In this document: positions 43,865 through 54,200 of the stretch, one piece after another
How positions within the stretch are numbered: position 1 is the stretch's first letter
Layout: each line of letters opens with the position of its first letter
Origin: JAWPMT01 sp965267435
GTDB taxonomy: Bacteria; Bacteroidota; Bacteroidia; Cytophagales; Cyclobacteriaceae
DNA length: 64,000 nucleotides
Direction of reading: 5' to 3'
Assembly (NCBI GenBank): GCA_965267435.1
Contig: OZ253960.1
Coordinates: 1,302,001 to 1,366,000 of the forward strand
Translations under genes and position numbers: made by a program
Notes under the pieces: model-generated
What the model saw: only the letters and a program-made list of their open reading frames with translations
Databases searched by the model: none
What the model was told of the DNA's origin: nothing

Positions 43865-45262
43865 ATGACCGAAACCCCAGACTTCACCCTCTTCCTTGGA
43901 AGATTCCACCCACTCGTCGTGCACCTGCCCATTGGCTTCCTGCTAATGGCGATCCTCATGGAGTTCAGTGCTCGGTTTTCTCAATTCAAGGGGCTTAGAC
44001 CGGCGATCTCCTTTGCGTGGCTATTGGGTGCTATCAGTGCCGTAGTGGCCGTAGTCCTTGGATACCTGCTTTCGCTCGGAGGTGGCTACAACACCGACAC
44101 ACTTTTTTGGCATCAATGGGCGGGAATTGCCGTGGCGGTCCTGAGTGGCGCCAACTATTTCGGTAGCAGAGAAGACTTCAAATTCCGACACTTTTTCACT
44201 CCTCAGGCTAACCTGGCCATCGCCCTTGTGACCGGAGGCTTGTTGACTATTACAGGGCACCTGGGAGGCAATCTAACGCATGGCTCTACTTATCTGCTGG
44301 AGCACGCTCCGAATCCAATCCGAGCGCTCGCAGGCTTGCCAGTGAAGGAGTCCGGCGGGGTGAAGTCGATCACCTCGCTAGACTCGGCGGATGTCTTCGC
44401 GGACGCGATTATGCCCATCATGGAGGCCAGGTGTGTGAGCTGCCACAATGAGGACAAGGTCAAAGGGGAATTGCTTTTGACGTCGTTTAGCAACATTATG
44501 AAAGGAGGGGAGTCGGGACCCTCAGTGGCCCCCAGCGACCTGGATGGGAGTGAAATGTACCGGCGCATCACGCTGCCTGAAGGTCACGATGACTTCATGC
44601 CTACCGATGGCAAAGAGCCCCTGGATGAAGAGCACGTGGCGATCATTGGTTGGTGGATAGAAAACGGCGCGGTCGAAGCCGGCACAATCAGCTCACTCGA
44701 TCCGGACGAAGAAATGATTGCCTTGTTCACCAATTACTTTGGCATCAATGCCGATGGATTATTGTCTTTGGAGGCGCCTCCAATCAATATGGAGACGATC
44801 GATAGTTTGAAGGCGCAGGGGTTCCAGTTTTACGCTTTGGCAGAAGAGAGCAACCTGATCGAGGCTGACTTGCACATCGGCGGCAGACAAGCAAACGACG
44901 TCGACATGAGTGCATTGCTGGGCCTCAAGGCCCAACTGGTATGGCTCCAGCTACCCAATTGTGGCGTGGAAGATCGACACCTGGAGGTAATAGGGCAGTT
45001 GACAGAGCTCAGGAAACTGAACCTTAACAAAAACAACATCACCGACGCGGGCATACAATTCCTGGCCAATCTCTCCCAGCTGGAATACCTCAACCTCTAC
45101 GGCAATGAGATCGGTGACCCCTCGATGGATGTGATCAAAACACTTCCCAACCTGACGAAGCTCTACCTGCGGGAAACGCTCGTGAGTGTTGAGGCCATCG
45201 AGGCGCTGCAAAAGGAGCGACCCGACCTGCAGGTGTTCTATGAAATGCCCGAGATGTTGTGA
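43865..45262 (+). CDS. DUF2231 membrane domain fused to PSCyt1 cytochrome domain and leucine-rich repeats
   Basis: 465 residues. The first 155 residues form a DUF2231 membrane domain with four helices (FHPLVVHLPIGFLLMAI is the signature). A cytochrome c motif follows at about residue 190 (ARCVSCHNEDKVKGELLL), with the PSCyt1-like end DDFMPTDGKEPLDEEHV. The C terminus has leucine-rich repeats from about 330 to 455 (LNLNKNNITDAGIQFLANL, then LEYLNLYGNEIGDPSMDVI). This suggests an inner-membrane protein with an external heme and an external interaction surface. It continues the PSD1-DUF1501 cassette. Function unknown; a role in electron transfer to or from the partner proteins is inference. Confidence 0.88.
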   Translation: MTETPDFTLFLGRFHPLVVHLPIGFLLMAILMEFSARFSQFKGLRPAISFAWLLGAISAVVAVVLGYLLSLGGGYNTDTLFWHQWAGIAVAVLSGANYFGSREDFKFRHFFTPQANLAIALVTGGLLTITGHLGGNLTHGSTYLLEHAPNPIRALAGLPVKESGGVKSITSLDSADVFADAIMPIMEARCVSCHNEDKVKGELLLTSFSNIMKGGESGPSVAPSDLDGSEMYRRITLPEGHDDFMPTDGKEPLDEEHVAIIGWWIENGAVEAGTISSLDPDEEMIALFTNYFGINADGLLSLEAPPINMETIDSLKAQGFQFYALAEESNLIEADLHIGGRQANDVDMSALLGLKAQLVWLQLPNCGVEDRHLEVIGQLTELRKLNLNKNNITDAGIQFLANLSQLEYLNLYGNEIGDPSMDVIKTLPNLTKLYLRETLVSVEAIEALQKERPDLQVFYEMPEML

Positions 45263-45267
45263 TGTGA

Positions 45268-46155
45268 TTATTTGGAACCCAGCCTCAAAATCTCGTACCG
45301 TCTCGACCACGATTGAATTTCATCTGGTAAAAGGCGGATATCTACGAACAACTCAGGACTGATCACATGACCCCATCCCCAGAGATTCACGGCTGAAGTG
45401 TCAAAGTCGCCAGTCTCAGAGATCGCGATATTGGCTCCGGCGTGCGTCAACTTCCACTGGGCTTTGACCCTTTCACCTCCAGACAAGTTGCTGAAGAAGA
45501 AAGGTGCTTTGGGGGTCCCTACGAAAAAGAAGTCGTTATTTCCGACAGTCACCACATCTCCAGGGTTGACCGTTTCGCCGAACAAATTGTGCTTCAGATC
45601 AAATGGAAACGAGAGATGGTAATCTGTGCCGATTAAATCATTACCGAAAGCGATGAAATTGTGACAGTATTCCTCGGTGATAATGGCCTTTTCTCCAGTA
45701 TTTCGTAACTCATAGTCGATGGCGAAGCCCTCCTTCAACAAACGAAGGGTCTTTACCAATTCATAGCCATACCCTTGGCTCACAGGGCCGATACAGTGTA
45801 TTGAGATTCGGTCAGACTGTTGCTGGACGTCAAACTGGGCCGGTCGGATGGTGTAGGCCTTTTGAAAATCGTAATTGGGTCCGTCTTTCTGCAGGAGCCC
45901 CACGCCGATCTTATGGAACCATTCGCCTTCTTCGATTTCATCGAAACCGATGGGGGAGAGCATGCCAAATTCATTGTAGAAGCCACGACCATGTTTATCA
46001 CTGACACCCTCAGGCAATTCGTGAATGGCTACCGGCTTTCCATCATACTCAACGTGGACTATTTTGCCGGTCCAATCGAACCGGGCCTCCTGATAGTTCT
46101 CCAGGGGCAGGTCGAGATAAAGGGTGATCAGGTTGTTGCTGAGGGTAGATGGCAT
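45268..46155 (-). CDS. Galactose mutarotase-fold / aldose epimerase-like protein
   Basis: 295 residues, no signal peptide. The beta-sandwich epimerase-like pattern is recognised from ARFDWTGKIVHVEYDGKPVA at the start, YGYELVKTLRLLKEGFAIDY in the middle and EEYCHNFIAFGN, where the His may be catalytic. Many such proteins in Bacteroidota are annotated as DUF4432 or aldose 1-epimerase-like without known substrate. It is convergent with the preceding gene (five-base gap). Assignment of the fold is fair; of the activity weak. Confidence 0.7.
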   Translation of the reverse strand: MPSTLSNNLITLYLDLPLENYQEARFDWTGKIVHVEYDGKPVAIHELPEGVSDKHGRGFYNEFGMLSPIGFDEIEEGEWFHKIGVGLLQKDGPNYDFQKAYTIRPAQFDVQQQSDRISIHCIGPVSQGYGYELVKTLRLLKEGFAIDYELRNTGEKAIITEEYCHNFIAFGNDLIGTDYHLSFPFDLKHNLFGETVNPGDVVTVGNNDFFFVGTPKAPFFFSNLSGGERVKAQWKLTHAGANIAISETGDFDTSAVNLWGWGHVISPELFVDIRLLPDEIQSWSRRYEILRLGSK

Positions 46156-46197
46156 TTCCTTTTCCTCTCAAGTATTAACACATAACACAACCGGGGC

Positions 46198-46710
46198 TCA
46201 GTCTTCCAGATGCAAGTGATGAATGTGTTCGTCAATGATGTCAATCCGTCGGGTGATGCTCGTGACATACTTCACAAGCTCCTTTTCGAATTTCTTGATC
46301 TCCTTTTCATATTGCCGTACGGTCTCGTCATCGAAGTGGTCCTCAATCACCAGGAGGTCGGAGCACTCGTCCTGTATGAAGAGCTTGAAGTTGGCTGTCG
46401 AATACTCAGTTTCAAGTTCGTCTATATCCTTTAGTGTGGCGGCCGCCTCTTTGTCTTCATTGACATCAAACTTATCACTTACGATCTGATACAAAGTGGA
46501 GTCCCAATGATGAATGGCATCCAACAATTCGACGGTCTTCCTCTGGCCAGATTCATTCTCACAGAAGTTGTAAATCCCACTATAATTCTTGAGATCAATA
46601 GCCGTCTCATCCCAGCGAACGGTAAGGTCATCGATGATTGAAACGATATTGCTTTGCGCCCAGCCGTAGGTAAATACGAGCATACAGGCCATGACGGTGA
46701 TCATTTTCAT
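46198..46710 (-). CDS. Secreted protein of unknown function
   Basis: 170 residues. A signal peptide is clear (MKMITVMACMLVFTYGWAQS). The mature part is acidic and mostly helical, with a long coiled region at about residues 130-165 (QYEKEIKKFEKELVKYVTSI). Two cysteines (in YNFCENE and DECSD) may form a disulfide. I recognise no family. It has no operon partner: the mutarotase-like gene upstream on the same strand is 42 bases away, so the two could be cotranscribed. Confidence 0.75.
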   Translation of the reverse strand: MKMITVMACMLVFTYGWAQSNIVSIIDDLTVRWDETAIDLKNYSGIYNFCENESGQRKTVELLDAIHHWDSTLYQIVSDKFDVNEDKEAAATLKDIDELETEYSTANFKLFIQDECSDLLVIEDHFDDETVRQYEKEIKKFEKELVKYVTSITRRIDIIDEHIHHLHLED

Positions 46711-46903
46711 AATTGCTAAGATAATTTGAAGTTGCGCAGTTACACCTAATTCTAAGATCTAAACAATTGAAGCTGACTACCTGCCTATTGTCTATGATTG
46801 GCGATTGGCGGACGTACTGACCCTGATTTTATTCAAATGCTGCTTGAAGCCAACGAACTCCAAACCTTTTGCTCTAATTTGACCCCGGTTTTCAAAATTT
46901 AGA

Positions 46904-47980
46904 ATGAGGTACTTCTGGTTAATGCTCTCGGTCCTTGCAGGATGCCACGCGCCATTGGCGCAAAAGGAGTTACTCGCCCCTCCCAAAGTCGATCAACGCG
47001 TCGAGCTATTGAGCATCGTGTTTCGGCTCGCGGACAGCGAGGAGTACAGCTCACGAAGATTCCCCAAGTACGCAGAAAGTATCGAACAGCACTTCGGGCA
47101 GCATAAGGACCACGCCATCATCCCATACATTCAAGACACACTTCGCAATATCAGGGGGGTCGGATACGATGCGGTGATGCAAATGGCCATTAGCCTTTCA
47201 GATACTTATCCCTTCTCGCCTATAATTGATTTTGCAACCGACATGCCGGATGCCAGGTGGAATGGTACGAGTGGAGCCAGATTTCTGACGCTGCTCAATG
47301 AGTTCTACATTGACGCTGATTGTCAGGCCTTCTTTGATAGTAATCGTGAATTATATTCGACTGCTTCCAGCAGGTTTATGAAGGTGTACGAGGAATTGGA
47401 CTTGAAGTGGTACGAAACCTTTTACGGCGAGGCGCCCAAAGACGAATTCAGAATTATCAATGGCTTGGGAAATGGTGGCGGGAACTACGGCCCTCGGATC
47501 TCAGTCAACGGCAAGGAAATCGTTTATGCCGTCATGGGTACATGGAGCGTGGACAGCGCGGGAATGCCCCAATATGCCGTGGATGACTATTTCCCAACGC
47601 TGCTGCATGAGTTCAATCATTCCTTCGTCAATCACATAGTGGAGAAGTATCACGCAGACCTCGCACCCAGTGGAGAAGCACTTTTTGAACCAGTGCGAGA
47701 ACAAATGAACCAACAGGCATATGACTCCTGGCAGACAATGTTCGCTGAATCCGTCGTGCGTGCGGGAGTGGTCAAATATCTGAAGGATCACAAATACGCG
47801 GACAACCTGATCCACGAGGAAATGAACAACCAAATTGAAAGGAGCTTCTGGTGGACACGCCTGTTGGTCAATCAACTCGAAGAGTACGATCAGAACCGTG
47901 CGAAATATCCAACATTGGAAAGCTACATGCCCGAAATCGTCAGGTTCTTCGATAAGATGGCGGCGGATGCTTCCCGGTGA
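46904..47980 (+). CDS. DUF4932 family protein, putative metallopeptidase
   Basis: 358 residues. The leader is MRYFWLMLSVLAGCHAP, with a lipobox-like LAGC (Cys14), so it is likely a lipoprotein. The zinc peptidase motif HEFNH (HExxH) occurs in TLLHEFNHSFVNHIVE, near residue 240. The N-terminal half has the DUF4932 pattern (FRLADSEEYSS near residue 45). The gene lies 270 bases upstream of the giant secreted protein on the same strand. A processing role is speculation. ATG start at 46904. Confidence 0.82.
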   Translation: MRYFWLMLSVLAGCHAPLAQKELLAPPKVDQRVELLSIVFRLADSEEYSSRRFPKYAESIEQHFGQHKDHAIIPYIQDTLRNIRGVGYDAVMQMAISLSDTYPFSPIIDFATDMPDARWNGTSGARFLTLLNEFYIDADCQAFFDSNRELYSTASSRFMKVYEELDLKWYETFYGEAPKDEFRIINGLGNGGGNYGPRISVNGKEIVYAVMGTWSVDSAGMPQYAVDDYFPTLLHEFNHSFVNHIVEKYHADLAPSGEALFEPVREQMNQQAYDSWQTMFAESVVRAGVVKYLKDHKYADNLIHEEMNNQIERSFWWTRLLVNQLEEYDQNRAKYPTLESYMPEIVRFFDKMAADASR

Positions 47981-48181
47981 ATCAGCACACTAACTGAAAG
48001 GGTCTGTAAGTCGCAACATAACCTCACGCAGAAAAGATATAAGAATTTCTGCGTCAGTTTGCATTTATTGAACACCTCCGCAAATGACACGGATTGTGAT
48101 TCTTGGATCGATTTTACCCTGAATGGGGTGTAATCAATAATCACTAATCTCTTAAAACAGCCAATTGAAAGGCCTGTCGTA

Positions 48182-48213
48182 TTTGGTGATTTGAGGGCGA
48201 CGGACTAAATTTC
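48182..48213 (+). promoter_or_regulatory. Possible Bacteroidota promoter of the giant gene
   Basis: TTTG at 48182-48185 and TAAATTTC at 48206-48213 (one mismatch to TAnnTTTG) are 20 bases apart, close to the known -33/-7 spacing. The start codon follows 41 bases after the -7 box. The rest of the gap from 47981 shows nothing. Pattern match only. Confidence 0.35.
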
Positions 48214-48253
48214 ATTTAAGCTACTGTAACCTAACCTAGAACAAACTGCCGCC

Positions 48254-51200
48254 ATGCCTAAGGGGGGTATCCGTATTTTTCGACTTATAGCCCTGCTATT
48301 ACTCCATCAGTTCGTGGTGAAGTATTCTGCATATGGCGCGGGGTTTGTAGCTTCCTCCTCAGAGCCAACTAGCAGCAACTCCAACAACCATTTTTGGGAG
48401 ACCTCTGGCACATTCACCATCGGCGGTGCTGACCCGGATTTTGCTACCATCAACGAAGCAGTGACCGTCTTGGAAGCGGGAATAAACGGTCCCGTGATCT
48501 TCAACATCCGCCCGGGAGTCTACAATGAGCAGATCATCATAACGGACATACCAGGAGCGAGTGAGGTAAATACCATCACGTTTCAATCTGAGTCTGGTGA
48601 TAGCAGCTCTGTCACCATCTTCTATGAGTCACTCGAGGCAACGGAAAATTACGTCATTCAATTGGACAGCGCCGATCACTTGATCTTCAACAACATGAAG
48701 ATACAGGCGACTGGAGCGGACTATGCTACAGTGATAGAGATGGTCAATGGCGCCGATCATAACAGCTTCCTTAACTGCACACTCCAGGGGCTCGAAACCA
48801 CCAGAAGTTGGGGGCAACTCTACGTGGTTCGCAGTATAGGAGATAATGACGACTCCAATGACTTCAACCTCTTCAAGGCGAATACCTTCCTCCATGGTAG
48901 TGGTGGGATATCACTGGATGGCGATGGTAGTACCAACCTGGACATTGGCAATCGCGTGGAGGACAATGTCTTTCTTGACCAGGGAGACATGGGCTTGGAA
49001 ATGTACTACCAGCGACACCCGGAAGTACTTCGCAATCACATAAGAAGCATGGACGATGGCTACGAGGCCGGCATATTGATCTACCGGAGTGTGGGCAATG
49101 TTCGTGTGATGGGCAACCTGTTGGACCTATACGAAGCCTACTATGGGCTCGACTTATATCGGCTCGAGATCGAGAGCCCAGACCAGTATGGTCTCATCGC
49201 CAACAACATGATCACCATCACCAGCGAAGACTGGGAGGCGGTAGGTATCAGCAATTACCTCAACGAAGACCAGCGATACTATCACAACAGCGTGCACATG
49301 CTGGGTGATGATTACGAGTCTACCGCGTATTGGAATTACTACTCAGAGCGGACGGTCACTGTCAACAATAACTTCGTCAACTCTGCCTTTGGTTTTGCCA
49401 TTTGGCTGGAATACAATGGGGAAGATGAAGAAGAAAGCCCGATCAGTGACGTGCCTTATATCAATGATATGGCCTCAGATCATAACAACCTCATTACGAA
49501 TGGTCTATACCTCGGAAACGTAGATTATGATGAAGTTGAGACACTTGCGGAGATTCAGGACATCTCCGGTACGGAGACAAATTCGCGCGTAGTAAGCCCA
49601 GCTTTCACAAGTGACCTCGACCTTCACTCCAACAAAGGCCTGCTGGACGGTGTAGGGATCCCCATACCTGAGGTGACTGATGACTACGATGGAGACACTC
49701 GCGATCCTGCCAATCCCGATCTTGGGGCAGATGAGTTTACTACAACAGGAGCTGACGTCTATCTATTATCTGTTGGTGGGCCCCCGCCACCATTTTCCCC
49801 CGGAGTACAGGACGTAAGCATCGAAGTGATCAATGGTGGAGGCTCGCCACTTACCTCCTTCACAGTGGCCTGGGATATAAATGGCGTTGCGCAAGCCGAT
49901 TTCATGTGGACAGGCAATATTGGCATCAAGGATACAGCCCGTATTGCCATCGGGACCTTCAATTTCGCCCCTGCCATCGGGCACACTATCGAGGCTACGG
50001 TCCTCAGCCCAAACGGAATAGAGGATACCGACCCGTCGGACAATAGCCGAGAGGCCACCGATATCTACACCGCGCTGGCAGCAGGAACCTATACGATTGG
50101 CGGTGTATCTCCGGATTTCGAAAACTTCTCCGACGCTGTCGACTTGCTAAATGGAGGTGGGGGAATCGATGGCCCCATTACCTTCCTCGTGCGTGATGGC
50201 GTATACAACGAACAATTGCAACTCTTCGAAGTCTCCGGCGCTTCATCCACGAACACGGTGACCTTCCGCTCCGAGTCTGAGGACAGTACCGCCGTGAGAC
50301 TTACCTACAATAGTACCCTGAGTTCCCGCAACTATGTCCTCCTCCTTGATGGCGCCGATCACCTGCGCTTTGCTGACATGACCATAGAAAGTACGGGGTT
50401 TAGCTGGGGGCGAAACATCGTTTTGAATAACGGTGCGGACAGCAATCGCTTCGAGCACAATATCATTCGTGGAGTAATCAGATCGACAACCACGACCAAT
50501 ATCGCGGTCATCTACTCCAGCTCAACCGGATCGGAAGACTTCAACGCATTTCACAACAATCGAATAGAAAATGGAAGCTACGGCCTGTATTTCGGCAATA
50601 GCACCTCTCCGATATTCTCAGAAGTCGGCACGCACTTGACAGATAACATATTTACGGATCAGTACTATCGAGGGATAGAGATCAGGAACCAGCGAGAGAC
50701 CGTGATCACCGGCAATCAAATATTGACCTCTTCTACAACCAGTTCTTACCTCGGCCTGTACCTGTATTATTGTACTGGTGTGAATCGACTGGCCAAGAAT
50801 CGCTTTGTTCTCAATGACGGAGGCACAGCTGTCTACGCATCTCAGTTTGGTGGCAATCCCGGGGATACACTGAACATAGTCAACAACTTCGTCAGCGTTA
50901 CGGAGGGCTACTCGGACTTTGCGATGCAATTCATCCAGTCCTCCTACGTCAAAGTTTACCACAATAACATGAACATGACTTCCTATGGCGAGGAAGGTGG
51001 TGGCGTGCTTCGTGCCTCCTTCGGCACTGAGCTGGAGCTCATCAACAATATCATGGCCCATCAGGAAAGTGGTATCGTGCTCGATCTGAGCCCTGGAGTG
51101 TTGGTTGACGCGAATTACAACGACTTGTACACAACAGGGCCGACCCTCGTCAGTGAAGATCAGAACTACACTACATTGGCAGACTGGCAGCAGTTTTCGG

Positions 51201-54200
51201 GATTGGAAACCAACTCCATCTCCGCCAATCCTCGCTTTGCTGCCTTTGATGACTTACATGTCAGTAAAGGCATTCTCAACAATGCCGGCACAAGTCTGTC
51301 GGAAGTGACCGATGATATTGATGGTGACCTGCGAAATCCTGTGACACCCGATATTGGCGCCGATGAATTCGAACCATCGGGGGTGGACCTTTCTATCACT
51401 TATGTGCCTCTTGTAGACAATGCCGCACCCGTAGGCAGCAATCCTTTGAAAATAGTTGTCCAAAACAGTGGAGGCAGCACGATCACGGGCTTTACTGTGG
51501 ACTGGGAGTTTGATGCCGTGACCCAAACACCCTATGAATGGACAGGGAGTCTTTCAGTGGGAGAGCGAGACACAATAGTGCTTGGTAACGTGGTACTGCA
51601 GCTGTTGACGCCCCATAACCTATCTATAAGTATTGAAACGATCGCTGAAGGTGCAGACGGGGATGACTCCGACAACCAGGTCAACGCGAGTGACATATAC
51701 CCCGCTATGGTCGGCCCTTATACCATCGGAGGTTTGACGCCTGATTTTGGGACCTTCAGCGAGGCGGCCTCAGCCCTGGACTTGTCAGGAGTCTTGGGCC
51801 ATACAATATTTGATGTCAGGACTGGAACGTACCCAGAGCAAGTCGTCATTCCAGAGATAGACGGGACAGGTGAGGACGCGACAATAACTTTCCGCTCGGA
51901 GTCAGGGGATAGCACAGATGTCACTCTCACATTCGCCTCCACCAGTAGTTCCAGCAACTATACGCTATTACTCGATGGTGCGGATCATGTCACCTTCCGG
52001 TCCATGACAATGGAAAGTACTAACACCACCTATGGTCGGGTCGTGGATTTGAAGCGTGGGGCGACACACAATCGATTCGAGAACAATGTCTTGAGAGGAG
52101 TAGACCTAAGTTCCACGAATGACCGGCTTGCCGTGATCTACTCCACATACACCGGAGCGTTTGACCTGGAACATGAAAATGTCTTCTCCAACAACCAAAT
52201 CCTCGAAGGTAGTATTGGTATCTACTTTCGAGGAACAAGTTCATCCGAAGGTCGTCGGGAACTGGGCAACCTTTTCCAGGGCAACCGGCTCGAAGGGCAG
52301 TATTACATGGGGATTTACCCTTCCTATCAGGATAGCATCTCAGTTATTGACAACGATGTCATTGCTATCAGTCACTATTTTGCATACTTCGGCATTAACC
52401 TGGAGCGCTGCTATGGTAAAGGGACCATCGTGGGTAATGACGTCTACGTTCAGGACGGTAGGTATGGCATCATGCTGAATGACTTCGAGAGTGATGCCGG
52501 CCGGGAGACCCTGGTCGCGAACAACTTCATTCGGATGGGAGGATCGAATTCCGTGTATGGTCTCTCACTGAACTACACCGACTTTGCCAATGTCGTGCAC
52601 AACACGGTCCGGATTGACAACAGCAATACGAATTCCAATACAGCGCTTTATATCAACTCCGGATCAGACATTGACCTATACAACAACATCTTCGCTTCCG
52701 TTGGTGAGGGCCTTGCCATCGACGCCACAGCAGAGGCTATTACCAATGCTGATTTCAACAACTACTACGATAAGAGTACGTTCTTCGGAGAGAGGGACAA
52801 CATCCGGGTCGTGTCGCTGGAGGAGTGGCAGGAATTAAGCGGACAGGAGCTCAATTCAATTGCCGCAGACCCTAAATTCATTGCTCCCGACGATTTGCAT
52901 GTTAAGCAAGTATCACTATACAACGCCGGCACACCGACTGGTTTGGTAACGGATGACATCGATGGTGATCCGCGGGATGCTTTTCCTGATATTGGCGCCG
53001 ACGAGTTCGAACTGTCCAACCTAGACGCAGAGCTACTGGCTATCGCGAATCCCTCGGTACCTTTCTCCCCTGGAGTACAACCTGTACAGGTGCTGATTAG
53101 GAATAGCGGCCAGTCGGCACTCACATCCGCAACCATTGGCTGGCAGGTGAACGGCTTGGGCCAGACAGCCGCAAGTTGGACAGGTAGTATTGAGACGGGG
53201 GACAGCGTACTGGTCGATCTCGATGACTTCAATTTCGAGGCAGGCACATTTTACGAGATCAAGGCGTGGACCAGTGCGCCCAATGGGGGTGTTGACGACG
53301 ACACTGGCTCTGATACTGTCACTGTATCCGACCTATACGCCGGCGTCAGCGGCACGTTCACGATAGGAGGGGATACCCCGGATTTTGCTTCGTTTGGTGA
53401 CGCAGTCGAGGCCTTGATCCAGGGAGGTGTTGTGGGGCCAGTCACATTCAACGTGCGTGATGGCCAATATGTAGAACAGGTTCAGATCCCGGAAATCACA
53501 GGGGCAGCTGAGGATCGCAAGATCACTTTCCAATCGGAGTCGCAGGATAGCACCAAGGTGACGTTGACATCTTTGTCCGCCAACTTCTCTAGCAACTACA
53601 TCCTTGAGTTGGATGGGGCAGATCACTTCGTATTCCGGGACCTGACGATCAAATCTATCAATTCGTCCTACGGGATAGCTGTGGCCATCAAGAACAAAGC
53701 TCAGTTCAACACCTTTGAAAACAATGTCATCCAGGGCCCAGATGTGACCAGCTCCTCGAGCAACAGAGCGGTCATTCACATAAGTAGCGACAACAGTCGT
53801 CAAAATGCGGATCAGACTATTTTCAGAGAGAACAGAATTCTCAACGGCAGCTATGGCATTTTCGCCATTTCTTACAGTAGGCAAGAGGGCAACCGAGCGC
53901 AGGGCCTGGTTATTGAGCAAAACGAATTTTCAAACTTCTATACCGCCGGCATCGATGTGATCTTTGCCGACAATCTGTCGATCAACTCGAACAAGATAAG
54001 GAGTACCAAATCCTATAATTTCCAGACAGGGTTGTCGCTAGACGAAGTATATGGTGGCAGCATAGTAGGCAATCAGATCTACCTTGAAGAAGCCCGCAGA
54101 GGAATGGAGCTCACGGACCTGAATGGTACAGCAAGCGAACCGATTCTGGTATCCAATAACATGGCCAGCGTATTCAACGTGGGTGAAACCAACGGCATAT

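Noticed and set aside
53333..53920. 195-codon minus-strand frame inside the giant gene
   Set aside because: Antisense to a beta-helix module; repeated shadows of similar type occur opposite other modules, as expected for repeats.
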